64,000 nucleotides of DNA, taken from Lepiota brunneoincarnata. Its lineage: Eukaryota; Basidiomycota; Agaricomycetes; Agaricales; Agaricaceae. The position numbers and the translations under genes are program-made. The stretch spans positions 992,001-1,056,000 of the forward strand of contig JAEBUN010000011.1 in assembly GCA_023014365.1 (NCBI GenBank), given 5' to 3'. Under the pieces are notes generated by a model. That model worked only from the letters and a program-made list of their open reading frames with translations, was not told where the DNA came from and made no database searches. Shown in pieces: positions 41,387 to 53,162 of the stretch (its first letter is position 1; every line of letters begins with the position of its first letter).

Positions 41387-44300
41387 CTATGCTTATGCCC
41401 TCGCTGCTTCAACAGGCATTGGTGGGATGGCTTGCTACCCTGGGACAATGTTCTCATGGCTATACATGGGTTGGCTTGTCAGGATTTGAGAGGCCAGGGG
41501 GGAGACTTGCCTTCTAGATTCTGGTTGTGTATGATCCGAATAGACTAGCTTCCTTATAGGTGATTTTTGATCCGCCATTTCTAAAGATAACGGCTGATAG
41601 AGGCGTGGTAAAAGATATGGATTAGATACCCATAAACCAAGGTCACAAGGTGCTGGGAGCTGTGTCATGAGGGAGGTTCAGACAATTAGCTCAAACAGAC
41701 ACGGGGCCTGGAGTGTGCTAGTCCGGCAAGATGTGGCAATACGCAAGAGAACCACCAAAGGCCTTCGGAGTTTTCCCTTGATTAGCGAGAATGAGTGAAT
41801 GGGGGGGGGGATGCACAACAGGACCTGCTTGACTCTCCCATTTTTGGGCGTTGGGTGGAGCGAGAAAAATTCTAATGATGGAGTTTCTGATCACAAAACA
41901 GTGTCGTAGTATTGTCTGGCAGTGTGTGATCTGTATCCTGGATCACGTCTTCATTTCCTTATCATTTGATAGCAACAGCCATGCCAGCAGGATGGTTTGA
42001 TTCACGAATTAATTAAATGTGAAACCAAATGACGAGGCGTACATCAGTAGTGAGCAGTCGCAGACAATTTGCGAAAATCCGAGGTCCAAATTGATCCCAG
42101 AAGGGGCAATGGCAAGATGCCAAAGGCAGATTTCAAATTTGGGAGGCATTCCAGAATTGAGCCAGATGGCACCATCTGGGAAAACCTCCCAACCCTTTCC
42201 TAAGTACTGTACATCATGATTTGACTTTTGAGTGAATAAATACCCAAGCTGTCCAAGAAGTCTTTTTTCGCGATGCCCCAGGTCCGGAGCCTCCCAAACT
42301 GGGTGGCTACAGCGGACTTGGGGGCAATGCGTATACTGAATGTATGTATCAGAGACCAAAGCAAGGCTAAAAGGTGGACCTCTTTGGAAATGCACTGGGA
42401 GAGGGGATTCATAGAACCGAATGGAGGCTTTCGAGCGCAAGATAAGCAGTATGCTATTCAGTTCCAATGGGTTGGATGCAGAGTAAATGAGTCATTGCGC
42501 GTCAAAAATGGGGGCAGGAAGCCACGTCGTGGTTGCGAGGATGGAGGGGGATGTTGCCCAGGATCTGGGTGCTCTTCAGAATTATAGCCCAATTGAGACA
42601 CAGGTGACCCTCGCATGTCCGATGGTGTGCACTCAGTTACTGTGTAAGAGAGGAATACACGGAGTCTGATATGGGTCCGATGATCGGGATGAATATTTTT
42701 GTAAATATCCAGAATTGTGGTAATGCCGGACAAGGGAATGGTGTTGGATACTGTTGTCATGGTGGAGGGTGTTGTCAGCCACAATTCCCTTGGACCCACC
42801 GATAGATGATGTCTATATAAGTAGTCCTTCAGAATTAGCAGCTTAGTATCATACGAAGTTCGTATCCACCGCTCCCTTCTCTTCTGAAAGCAATCCAAAG
42901 ACATCTACACCTTGTTTGTACGTGGTTCGGTAAATAAGCTCCTTCAAGGTGCTTGTGCATACTTATGACTAAATCATGTTCCCTCATTTATTGATTGGAC
43001 ACCAGCAGCAGGGCAATGGATAACGGTGCGCCCAGAGGAGCTCTACTACCAACTACCTCCACTAACAGCGTGATGGTACACAGCTGGCAATATAGGGCAG
43101 AGCCTTGGGCAGCTCCGACATGAGCAGAGCCGGAGGGAGAAGGCGGCGAAGCTGCGTCGAACAAGACGGAATCGAGCTGCGGGGGCGTCAAAACCGCTGT
43201 CGGATTTGCAGCGACAGCGTGCTGCAGAGCTGCGGCGGGCGAACAAAGCGGCACGAAGGATACCAACAGTACCGACAGAAAGAAGTCGGCAATCAGGCAG
43301 GGACTAGCACAAGTAGCAAGGGTTAGCGCTTGACAGCCTGACATTTAGATAATGTTGTTGTAGGCCATAACACTGTTCCTGGTATTTTCTCTCCTCCCTC
43401 TGGTTGGTTGGTTAGTCCCGGTGGTTAGGCTGTGCCCCCCCACGAGACCCCGCACACCCCGCACTCCTGCACAGCAATCCCCTTCTCCTTGTCCCCCTCT
43501 TGCGTTCGCTGCTCCCTCTCCCTCCCTGCACTCTTGCCAGGGGTCTCGCAAATTCAATGACGACACGAGCCCTTCCTCGTACCCTACCCAGTCATTCCGC
43601 CACCGCACTTATCAGCCAACCCGGGGCTGTACTCCAATGGGAAACGTCCTGCAGGTGCCACACAGTTGCAACGCACCCCCCCCTCTCAACTCGAAACATG
43701 CACCCTGAAGCTCCTCCATGCATGCGTGCACGCTCTCCCTGTTGCTCCTAAACTGCACTGCACGTTCCGCAGCTGTCGCCATGTCACCACCGCCGATGAT
43801 GATGGACAAAATCATTGCCGCCCCCTTTCCTCGCTCTTTTTCTCTTGCTAGGACCCCTAGCCTCTAAGGAAGACTTTACTGCTGTACGTGTACGTCCTGG
43901 GACCCCCTCGACCAGTGGCTTGCTTCATGGATGACTTATTTTGCTACACAGCAACAACAGCAGCTGCTCGCATCTCGGCGTGTACCACCTTGTTCCCACC
44001 ACCCCTGTCCCCCGGAGGTCCCAAAAATCCCTTGACCTCCATGCAAGTATTGTTGCCTATGCTCTGCATTGGACGAGGCTTCAGTGTCTCCCCCATTCTG
44101 CTGCTACCACACTCGGTCTTCCCGACCCCCCAAAGGCCTGCTTCTGGCATTTCTTCCAACATCTAAAGGCTCCTTTTCCCAGCACCACGCGAGGCGGCAC
44201 GTCGGGCTAGGCCACTGTCTATCTATCCCGGCCTTTCCTCCAAGGCTCGCTTTCCCAGCAACACCATGCAGATTTTGTCAGGACTATTTCGGAAAGCAGA

Positions 44301-44507
44301 ATTTCCAATGCCTAGATAGCTCATGTGCATGAGGAGTGCCCGGAGGAAGAATTAGAACTGGGTGGAGAATCAGGGTGATACAAGTGATATCGTGTATTTT
44401 CTTGACTCTGGATAGTACATCACGGATGCCCTTAGGTTAACTACATCCTAGAGTGACCAACCAATTTATTATGTTCTTGGATTAGAAACAATTTAATCTC
44501 CTATCTG
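41387..44507. other. No firmly recognised gene
   Basis: Several short ORFs on both strands, none with a known domain. 42811-42822 has TCTATATAAGTAG followed by a pyrimidine-rich leader, which may be a promoter. 43120-43320 encodes an Arg/Ala-rich stretch (AAKLRRTRRNRAAGASK) in one frame. 43420-43860 is a C-rich, low-complexity plus strand. I assign no function. Confidence 0.35.
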
Positions 44508-46400
44508 ACATTCAGCATCGGAAGTCTTTTGGCGCATTCCTTCTCGGTTGTTGTCTTCACATCCCAGACGTTTCCGAGTAGATGCAGGGGTAGTATGTGA
44601 CCTGGATTTCTTGGCCCCCTTTAGGTGTTTGCGGTTGTCCGTCCAGCCGCTGGCTTCGAGGGCGTTATCAAGGATTTGGCGGATATGGTCGTGTGTGCGA
44701 ATTGAAGACCCGGCGGCATATGATACATAACAGTATCCGAGAAGGTCGCAGGGGGTAATTCATCATATTGAGCATTGATCCACTGATAATACTGGAGGTA
44801 CGCCTTCCGGAGGTTTTCGAAAAGGGTTAACAGGGGCTCGTTATCGATGAAAGCAAACCCTCTCCTGATAAAGCAGAACCCCTCGATTAAGTACCACTTC
44901 TGATTCCCTCCGAGGTATCCACTATTGGCAAGGTGTACTTCATTGAGGACCTCCCCTGTAATGTAGTTTGTTTCTTCCTCTTGGTTGTGGCGGAGGTCAT
45001 ATAAGCCAATGTACAGGAGGATCCTAAGAATGACTCCATGTCATCCCGGATTGTATGTTGCTTGTATTGATGCTTGAGAAGGTGAGTTGACATGAAAAAC
45101 CACATCCCCTACAAGATCAATCAAGTCATGGTCCCTGTCACCAAGGGCTATGACTTACTGTGTGGTTCAAATATCTCTTGACTGGGACCCCTGGAGGCAT
45201 CTCGGGCCGTTGTTTTCCAGGTTTGCCAATCCTCCGGGCGACTTCCCAATCAACAAGAACCCCACGTCCATTCTGTCCGATCATGATATTCGTGGCGCTC
45301 ACATCGCGATGGAGCACTCCACACTTCTTATAAGCCTGATCATGAGCTAAGATAAAGGTTAGCGTGTGGCAAGGTGGAAAGAGTGAGCCAGGTGTGCCTT
45401 CGAAAGCGTCCCTCAAAAGCTGGATAAGGTGTCTGGGCGTTTTGAAATCTTCAAGGCATTCATTCACAAGATTCTCCATAAAACGATAGTGCTGACGAGG
45501 CACGAATTCGGATAGATAACCTGTTGCCCTGAGCTCATCCCTGAATTCATAAGACCTTGTTGCGTCATTTTCCCCCAACAGATCACCCCCACCCTCGAAA
45601 TGGGGGATATGGGGCACTCCTGCATCAGCAAAATTGCACACCCTTCTGCTGTCACATTTGATCCGTTCCTCTTGTACTTTTGGCTCATTCTCATTGGAAG
45701 ACCCTTACTCCACAGTTCTCCTCTCCATTCTGGTCCCTTCCCCTTTTATTCCCCTTTGTCACAGCTCAGTACTGTACTTCATATTAATATATAGTGTTAA
45801 TCAGAAGCATGTCTCATGTGCATGGCGGTCCCCTTTCAACCCTTTTAGTCTGCTCACAAAAGTTAGGGGGCCTAAGTTGGGAAAGGGTCAACCCTTTGGA
45901 CCCTTCTCCGCTTATTTCCCCTTTTGTAGGGTATGTGTAATTTTCCTGATGTGCAGCCTCTAATTCTTTAAGAAGGTCTGGTTCTTCTCCATCCCCAATA
46001 ATTTGTCTTGCCAACCATCCTTCAAGAAGAAGAGTTTGTCCTTGCTTGGGTCATAGACAGGCAAAGTATGTGCAAAGTGACCAATTAATTCTCCAGGGTT
46101 CCTTGCCGGTTCTCTTGCGATAACTGTGCATGTCACACTTTGGCCACTATCATTGGGTACTTGAATTGCCAACCAATGCATCCTTTCCCAATGTTCAAGT
46201 TTGATTGGGAGCTTTTCAAACCCTTTCAGGCCACACTGATGCTCAACTGGGGTAACTTCACAGACAGTAATATCAATACCTCGCTGAGCTTCCCCAAGGC
46301 AAGCAAAGCAAGCGGGAAAATCCCATAACACATCCTGCCAGGCACGGTATTCAAGAGCATCACTAATGAGAATGGCACAGTGATCAGCACAGAAAAACAT
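44508..46400 (-). pseudogene. FunK1-type protein kinase (frameshifted)
   Basis: The catalytic loop is clear: GVLHRDVSATNIMIGQNG, then GVLVDWEVARR (DFG-like DWE), at about 45340-45230. The N-terminal lobe is at 46400-45970 (LPVYDPSKDKLFFLKDGW). The C-lobe follows a 50-nt intron at 45158-45109 (GTAAGT...GTAG, frame kept) with WFFMSTHLLKH and DDMESF. A 1-nt loss near 45030 shifts the frame, and the correct frame then stays open for about 110 codons before a second shift near 44700. The tail is Lys/Arg-rich. Frames also break between 45960 and 45641. FunK1 kinases are expanded in mushroom genomes. This copy could not make a full kinase. Confidence 0.75.
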
Positions 46401-46429
46401 GCCTGTGGTTGTTCATAAACACCAAACAA

Positions 46430-46814
46430 GCATGTGTCCTAAACTGACGTGACTGGCTAAGGAATTACACAGACAGACAGACAAAAAAGCCATAGTGTAA
46501 AGGACTATGTAGTGGGCTGGCCTCTCATCAGGTAACCATGCTGTGAGGGGTCCAAGTGGGAGGGATGCCCCAGGCCTAGCCTCCCCTTCCTACCTACCTG
46601 TACGGGGTCCCAGAGGCACCCCAGCGCACTAGCCAGTCCAGTAGATCAATTAATATATTGATTCATACTCCCCCACAGCCATCCTAAGTTGGGTAGTCTA
46701 ATTCTGTTGCTACATGAGCCAAGGTGGGGTAGGGCAGCAGTTAAGCCCTCTGATGAGCCCCTTCACAAGGGCAAAACCCACATAAGTCCCCCTATCTTGG
46801 TAAAAACTGCTGCA
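46430..46814. other. No recognisable gene
   Basis: Short ORFs only. A CAGACAGACAGACAAAAAA tract lies near 46470. Confidence 0.35.
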
Positions 46815-47333
46815 ATCCATCACTGGATCCCCAATCAGATGGGCAGATGGAACAGGTCAACCAGGAATTAGACCAATACCTCTGGATCTTTGTCAATGAG
46901 CAACAGAATGATTGGCATGACCTCCTCCCTCTGGTGGAATTTCAGTACAACAACCACATCCATGCCTCCACCCAACACTCACCATTCATCCTAGACACTG
47001 GCTGAAACCTGAGGATGGGGTTTGAACCCCACCAATGACCATCTCAGCTGGAAACAGTCAATGAGTTCAAATCCCAGATGGAATCAGCATTGGAGGAGGC
47101 AAGGTCAGCACTTGTAAAGTCTAAAGATAATATGGCAAGGTACTACAACCAATGGCAAACCCCAACTCCAGAGTTCAAGCCCAGAGACAAGGTTTTCCTG
47201 GGTGCATTGAACATACAAACCACATGACCATCCAAGAAACTCTCACATTACCTTATGTGATTGACAAACAGGTCAGCTCCAATGTGTACTAACTGAAGCT
47301 ACTGAAATCCATGAGATGCCTCCATCCAGTCTT
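46815..47333 (+). pseudogene. Ty3/gypsy integrase fragment, separate family
   Basis: Reads PNQMGRWNRSTRN in one frame and, in the frame that matches the family, SDGQMEQVNQELDQYLW and LPLVEFQYNNHIHASTQ. It then reads MARYYNQWQTPTPEFKPRDK and ends at HPVF. Several stops interrupt it. It differs in sequence from pol of family 1, A, B and C. It is cut at 47334 by a family 1 LTR. Confidence 0.75.
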
Positions 47334-47392
47334 TGTTATGAACAGCCCAGACAGGGAGGAGCTGGAACAAGTATTTGACTTTACGAGATGGG

Positions 47393-47923
47393 TGTAAGGG
47401 TGACCTGGTAGCCATGTTACATTGGCTGAGCAGAGAGAAACCTTAGTATCATTTCTGGACTTCTACCAAGTACATACCTGAGCAGGGAGAAACCTTAGAG
47501 AATTGAGTAAGGTTTCTCTGAGCTCACCTACACTACTTATACTACCTGCCATAAGGTCCAAGTTGAGTAATCTACTCTACATAAATGGCTGTGAGATGTC
47601 AGAGATGCCTAAAGTGAGTATAGTTGGGAATGGGCTCAGGATAGGGTCGTGCATGCCAGTGAGAGTTCATGTCTGCATTGGAGGGGTGTAGGAGGGAATT
47701 CTGAGCACTGGGGTGCTAGGGGACAGATTTCTGGGCCCAGAGAGGCTGTAATTTGGATTTCCAGATGCAGGAGGGCTGGGAGTTGGATTTCTGAGCATTG
47801 GGAGGCCAGAAATTGGATTTCTGAACACAGAGAGGCTGGGGATCACATTTCTGAATGCAGGGAGTCTGGGGATCAGAATTCCGAATCTGAGGTTGTGAGC
47901 AATGACCCAGAGTTCCCCTTACA
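47393..47923. repeat. Solo LTR of family D
   Basis: 531 bp, TGTAAGGG...CCCTTACA, with a 5-bp target duplication ATGGG (47388-47392 and 47924-47928). Partial copies lie at 36486-36575 and 40590-41386. A TATA-like AGTATAAGTAG reads on the minus strand. Confidence 0.82.
47735..47888. repeat. ~30-bp minisatellite inside the family D LTR
   Basis: About five units of GAGGCTGGGGATTGGATTTC type at a period near 30 bp. If translated they give a repeating EAGxWISEHR-like decapeptide. This is probably fortuitous. Confidence 0.75.
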
Positions 47924-48377
47924 ATGGGTACAGGAGACCACAAACCAGTTATGGGCACAGGAGTATGAAGACAAAGAGGAGGAGTACTATAATGCCATGC
48001 AGGACCTGGTGGAGATGCAGGAATGGAGATAACCTTGGAAGATATTCTGGAATACCCCAAGGAGGAAGGAGACAGTTATGGATCAACCAATCTAACCTCC
48101 AGCATGGATGGAAGCACTGAAAGAGTGGAGAGCAACAATGAAGAAGAAGCCATGGAGATAGGATTGGGAGAAGAGGATTATGAGTCAGAAGAAAGTGATG
48201 GAACATTGTACAGCAGTGGAATGGAGAATGAGGACAATAACTCATTGTAAGATATGAATAGTAGCAAGATGCCATCAGCTAGGATGCACATCATGGTCAA
48301 GGCTGTGCAGGACAAGTAGGATAGCCCTATAACCTATAATGAGTATATGATATCTCATAGGTATATATAAAGGCTTG

Positions 48378-48809
48378 TTTTTTTTTATTCTGTATTTAAC
48401 ATGGTGCCTGGTAGCAGTCCACACTAGTCTACCTAGTACAGAAAGACTAGATTACAAGTTCAAAAGGGATGGGGCCTCTGGTCCCATTTAAACTATGACT
48501 ACCAGCAGCTACTAAAGGTAGACAAGTGTTTGCAATAGAAGTTGGTTCTATACTCCTGGCTGGGGGAATTGGAGTATCCCTGGACTGTGGTGTGAATGCA
48601 AAGGCTAATAGGTTGTCCCAAAGAAATCCTACTAAGTTTTCCAAGGTGAGTGGCACTACAGGGGAAATGGAGCTGGTATTCTAAGTGAATTGGGGGCAGT
48701 AGAATAAAATGTGCTTTCTGGTCTCCAAGAGCTTACCACAGGCACAGGATAGATCTTCATTGGGGAAGAACCAGAGGTGATATTCACCAATGGGTGCATA
48801 TGCCCTGAT
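48378..48809 (-). pseudogene. LINE 3' fragment with poly-A tail
   Basis: The minus strand encodes FFPNEDLSCACGKLLETRKH, then ILFYCPQF. This is the C-X-C...H-X4-C zinc end of a Tad-like LINE protein. It is followed by a LAFAF block and a 3' trailer with a GGGCC...GGTCCC hairpin-like motif. T9 at 48378-48386 on the plus strand is the poly-A end. The 5' side is cut exactly at an LTR of family B (48810). Confidence 0.75.
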
Positions 48810-49193
48810 TGTTATCAGAAATCTTATCAGAAGGATGGTTATTTTTAGTTTATATTCCCATGTCACTATGAAACCATCAGTAGTGTACATCAGAAGGACT
48901 ATTCTTAGTTATACCTTGTGTTTCTTCTCTCTGACTCATAGTTACTCTGGTCCGGATAATTATAGTAGGAGTACAGCCACACTTAAAAGTATATAAGGAT
49001 ACAGTACAATACCTTGTATCCTTATCTTAGTGTTATAAAGTTCTTGCCTTCTATAACTCTTTGCCTCTAAACCAGCTGGACTATAGTGCTTCATCATCTC
49101 CAAGTCATACTTAGTAGGATAGGACCAAGTCTGTATAGACATCCTGTGTCGAACTCCATGCTACTCAAGAGCGAACCCCTAACCCAGGTAACA
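48810..49193 (+). repeat. LTR of family B, second copy
   Basis: TGTTATCAG...CCCAGGTAACA, 384 bp, the reverse complement of 15449-15865 with gaps. It keeps TATATAAGG and CTTATCTTAGTGTTATAAAG, the promoter and self-priming segment. The sequence after it (CTGATAC) is only a damaged match to the PBS, and no internal element follows. Confidence 0.85.
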
Positions 49194-49669
49194 CTGATAC
49201 AGTGGGTGAGGTGAGAAGTGAGTGAGGGAGAACCCTTTACAGAGAGTTTAAGCCAAGTCCCATGGTGTAGAGAAGAGGGCTGGAGAGGATGCTCAGACCC
49301 ATTAAGGAGGTCCAGGAATTGACTGCCACAGAAGGCTCTATTGGTGAAGAGAAGATTGTTGAAATCATCCCAAGAAGGTGTATAGCAATGACAGCATATA
49401 TTTGAGGGGAGACAATGGCAGGGGTAAGGGAGGTAAACAGACAGTGTAACTACTTGAGAACAACAGGTATATAAGTGTAACTACAGTGAGGCTACCATGA
49501 GGCAGTCAGCTACTCCGGTGGTTGGCATTCTGTCAGTTTGCCAAAATCACCAATTCCAACAAAGATGCCATTCAACTGATGCAGACTTGGCAGCCTGGGA
49601 GCAGAGGTATGCTGAAGTTGTAGGGGATGTCTCATCCAGGGGAAAGCATTGGGCATGAGCAGTAATTTA
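49194..49669. other. No recognisable gene
   Basis: No supported ORF or repeat boundary is seen between the family B LTR and the TIR element. Confidence 0.35.
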
Positions 49670-50476
49670 CACTCCCCCAGGTGTCTGAGTGAGTCCATGT
49701 GGATCCATGTGGATCCATACAGACTGCATACAGATCCAGGCAGACTGAAAAGAATCTGAGCCACCAATAAAATACATCCATTACTGGGATTTGAACCCAA
49801 GACCTTAAGGAAATACAAGTAATAACAGTGATTAAGATCACTATACCACAATCCCCTACAAAAATTTGATCACCAAGTCATACATATACCACTTATGAAC
49901 AGTGTGACTTGCTTATTACCTATGTCATCAATTGCTTAAATACTAATTAGCTATATAAACAATATGTGGGATGGTGCCAAATTTTATGCAGATTCCAAAT
50001 ATATTACTCACATGACTCAGGGTAATTTAACTGTTGAGAAAAATGCAAAAAACTCGAAAAAATGCAGTGGATATAAGGAATATCAAAAGAAATTTGTAAA
50101 TAGCTTGTGAAGGAGATTTTTGCAGCCCATGTAACTATCATATTCCTGGTTGGAATGAGATTCCGGATCCAATAGTATAACATTTCCTTTTTTGGAAATT
50201 ACGTAAATTTCAAAAATGATGTCATCGGATTCGCAATTTTATTCTGATCAAGAATATACTACTCATATGTTCTAATTGAATTTTCTTCACAAGTTATTCA
50301 CATTTTTCTGTAAATAATAAATTCAATTAACTCGGATCCTTGCAAACTGGATTTTACCCAGACTAGTCTGTGCAAATTTTGCACAGATCCATGTAACAAA
50401 TGTAATGAATGTTAAGATTTTCTATACAAAAGTCTGTGTGGATCCATACAGACCACTCAGAATACATGGGGGAGTG
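49670..50476. mobile_element. Non-autonomous TIR element
   Basis: Ends CACTCCCCCAGG and CATGGGGGAGTG form inverted repeats that continue imperfectly for about 40 bp (TCTGAGTG and TGGATCCA blocks on each side). TA flanks both ends (49668-49669 and 50477-50478). The centre is AT-rich without coding capacity. A tRNA-like segment lies near the left end. Confidence 0.65.
49780..49858 (-). repeat. tRNA-like segment (SINE or tRNA relic)
   Basis: The minus strand has GGGGATTGTGGTATAGTGATC (A-box-like) and then GGTTCAAATCC (B box) in a 5-bp T-stem context (TTGGG/CCCAG). The 5' and 3' ends cannot form an acceptor stem. It may be a SINE head or a captured tRNA relic. Confidence 0.45.
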
Positions 50477-50649
50477 TAAAGACCTCCGAAAACCCAGCCA
50501 TAAATGATGTCAGCCCTGGGGAAATGCCTAACAAGGGCAATTCATGCACCCAACAGCCACAACATGCCCGAAATCCAAGCACAAAGGCAAGGGATATCCT
50601 GGAGGGGCAAGCAGTCACTCTTGCTGAAGAGCTAGACTGGGCTGATGTA

Positions 50650-51895
50650 CAGTACAGTAACAAAAGTTTTGCGAAAACAACAAAGACAAATAATGCATTA
50701 ATCATTAAAAATATTCACTACACTACCACAACTGCATCTAAAATTATGTTAATATTTTGTATGGCGGCCCTTGGCCTCATAGACTGCCTGAGCACAATCA
50801 GGCATGCTCTTGACCAGGTCATTAATATAATTTATATCAATCATCCTCCACTCCTCCTGAATTGCCTCCCAAAGTTTGTCAAGGTTTTGGGGGATTTCCG
50901 CTTAGTCATTTATTCTGACTTTGAGGTATCTCCATACATGTTCGATGGGATTGAGGTCTGGTGACTGAGCTGGGTGTGGAAGCTCATTGATGAGATGGGA
51001 TTTGCAGAATTGTCAGGTGATCTTTGCCTGGTGGACTGGAGCTCCATCTTCCATCACCACTACCTGCCCCCTCTCCTCTGATAAATTCCCATAAAAATCC
51101 CATAATGGTCCACTAAGGATGAGGCTAATATAATCTGCAGCTGTCCTTGCACCCTTGGGTATACAAACCAGTGGACCAAGTTTTCCATGTGCCATGCACC
51201 CCCATATCATAAGACTCTGTCTTCCAGACTTGAAAGTAGGGGTTAAACACCTTTCTGTGTACCTCTCACCAGGTCTCCTCCATACCCAAACCACCTTTGA
51301 ACTCTTTCCAATCTCCACAGAAGCCTCATCTGTCCAAATCACATGTCTCCAGTCCTCCTCCATCCACCTCCAATATTCTCTTGCCCATACCATCCTGGCT
51401 TTGACATGGGAGGGCTTAAGAAATGGTTTCTTTGCAGAAATGTGTTGGCTAAGACCCAATTGATACCTAATGGCATGCCGGATAGTGTGGGGATGAGCAG
51501 GGGAGTCAAGAAAAGTGTTTATTGTGTGGGTGATCTCGCGGAGAGTTTGGCATCTATTTCTCTCCAGCACAATTTTGATGTGTCACATTGCCCTGTCATC
51601 CAATAAGGAAGGTCTCCCAGACCTGGGAGCATCCTCATGATGACCCTGCTCTTTGTGCCTATGGATAACCTGATAGACAGTGGAAATGTGGACTCCAAAG
51701 AAATTGGCAATTTCGTGAGCAGGAATACCCTCCTGATGCCTTGCACATATCAGGGAGCGTAGTTCAGGGACAGTATTCTTTTGTCCAGCTATTTTTGGCA
51801 TGTAGGGTGAAGTTGTTGATCAGTGGGAATATTTTTCGTTTATTGTTAAACGAAGTCATGTGACAGATTTTCGCAAAACTTTTGCTACCCTACTG
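50650..51895 (-). mobile_element. Tc1/mariner element, family T2
   Basis: A 1246-bp element flanked by TA (50648-50649 and 51896-51897). Terminal inverted repeats of about 28 bp (CAGTA..GTA.CAAAAGTTTTGCGAAAA). It is inserted in a copia coding region. Its TIRs and transposase differ from family T1. Confidence 0.9.
50749..51801 (-). pseudogene. Tc1 transposase, family T2 (three nonsense codons)
   Basis: One continuous frame of 350 codons from the ATG at 51801 to a stop at 50749, with no frameshift. It starts with a bipartite helix-turn-helix (HEIANFFGVHISTVYQVI). Catalytic motifs are VIWTDEASVE, VVVMEDGAPVHQAK and SPDLNPIEHVWRYLK. It ends AKGRHTKY. Three in-frame stops interrupt it: TGA at 51585-51583, TGA at 51015-51013 and TAA near 50913. 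Each could arise from one C-to-T change (CGA or CAA). It is therefore a single-mutation-class relic of an intact gene. Confidence 0.88.
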
Positions 51896-51941
51896 TACAT
51901 GTCCTAGCAGCAGGTATTGAGGAGACTGAAGGTTTGGAACC

Positions 51942-52136
51942 CAGAGTGAGCCAACCACCCTCTTCTCCCTCTTTGTCACCTTCCCCCCCTCCCTTTGCAG
52001 TCATACATAGTTTATCACATGGGGCCTCCGGCCCCATCTCTTTAGCTAATACAATGTAGTAGATACTCATTGGTGCAGACTGCTAATGGGCCCCGCACAA
52101 TAAATTGTTGATTTAAAAAAAAAAAAAAAAAAAAAA
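51942..52136 (+). mobile_element. 5'-truncated LINE-type retroposon with poly-A and target duplication
   Basis: 195 bp ending in A22 (52115-52136), flanked by a 14-bp direct repeat GAAGGTTTGGAACC (51928-51941 and 52137-52150). A GGGGCCTCCGGCCCC palindrome resembles the 3' trailer of the LINE fragment at 48470. It is a textbook target-primed insertion. Confidence 0.9.
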
Positions 52137-53162
52137 GAAGGTTTGGAACCTGGGGGCCTGCAAGAAGCAAGAAAACAAGTGGACTGGGAGCTGTGGAAGA
52201 AAGCCATGGAGGAAGAACTCAGAATGTTGGATGATGCTGGAACATGGGAACTTATTGATCAACCAATCAGAGCTAATGTCATTGGCTCAAAATGGGTTTT
52301 TAAGGCCAAGAAGGATGCTGCTGGAAATGTCATCCACTACACAGCTCACCTCATTGCTCAAGGATTTTCACAGGTGCCCAGAGTTGACTATTTTGACACC
52401 TTTGTGCCCATCGCACACCTCATGTCCATCTGGACTGTTCTAGCAATCACTGCTGCATGAAATTATGAGATCCATCAGATTGACATCAAGGGTGCATACC
52501 TAAACAGGAAACTAGGCCCTGGCAAGATAATCCATATGTGACAACCCCTCAGTTTCATATCCCCCACTCACCCTCAACATGTCTGCCACCTCAAAAAGAC
52601 CCTTTACAGACTCAAACAATCCAGCTGGTGATGATATCAATGCCTTTGCAAGATTCTGGTTGACAACCTGGGCTTTACACATTGTGAAGTCAACCAAAGC
52701 ATCTTTTTCAAGATTGTGGCACCAAATCTCATCATAATTCTCATGCACATCAATGATTGCACACTCATTGCCTCCACCATCACACTAATCAACTGGGTAA
52801 AAGGTGGTGTAAAGGAGTTTGTTGAGATTACAGATCTAGGAGAGATTCATTGGCTCTCAGGGATTGAGGTAAAAAGGGACAGAGAGCAGGGTAAGCTCTT
52901 CCTGTCTCAATGGTTGTATATCAATGCCTCACTCAGATGTTATAGGCTCAAGAATGAGAAACCACTCAGCACACCCATGGACCCTGCCATCCAACTAACA
53001 AGTGAGCAATTACCTCAAATGACTACTGACATTGCCCACATGGCCAGCAAACCATATTAGGAGGCTGTCAGCATGCTTATGTATGCAGCCCTAGGAATGC
53101 AACCAGATATCGCTTACACTGTTCAAGTCCTTTCAAAATTCACCAAGAATCATGGAGAGGTA

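Larger units (their letters stand above)
47334..48377 (+). repeat. Diverged family 1 LTR, interrupted and truncated
   Basis: Similarity to 2160-2857 starts at TGTTATGAACAG. It includes the 3' end of the accessory ORF (48023-48250, ending in a TAA at the matching place) and TATATAAAGG. It then stops abruptly at the poly-T of a LINE fragment. A solo family D LTR (47393-47923) is inserted inside it. CG sites of the younger copy are mostly TG or CA here. Confidence 0.85.

Noticed and set aside
42811..43330. A promoter plus Arg/Ala-rich gene
   Set aside because: A TATA-like word is present, but no frame with a recognisable domain or consistent splice model follows.
49780..49858. A functional tRNA gene
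   Set aside because: The acceptor stem cannot form and the anticodon arm is unclear, so only a tRNA-like call is kept.
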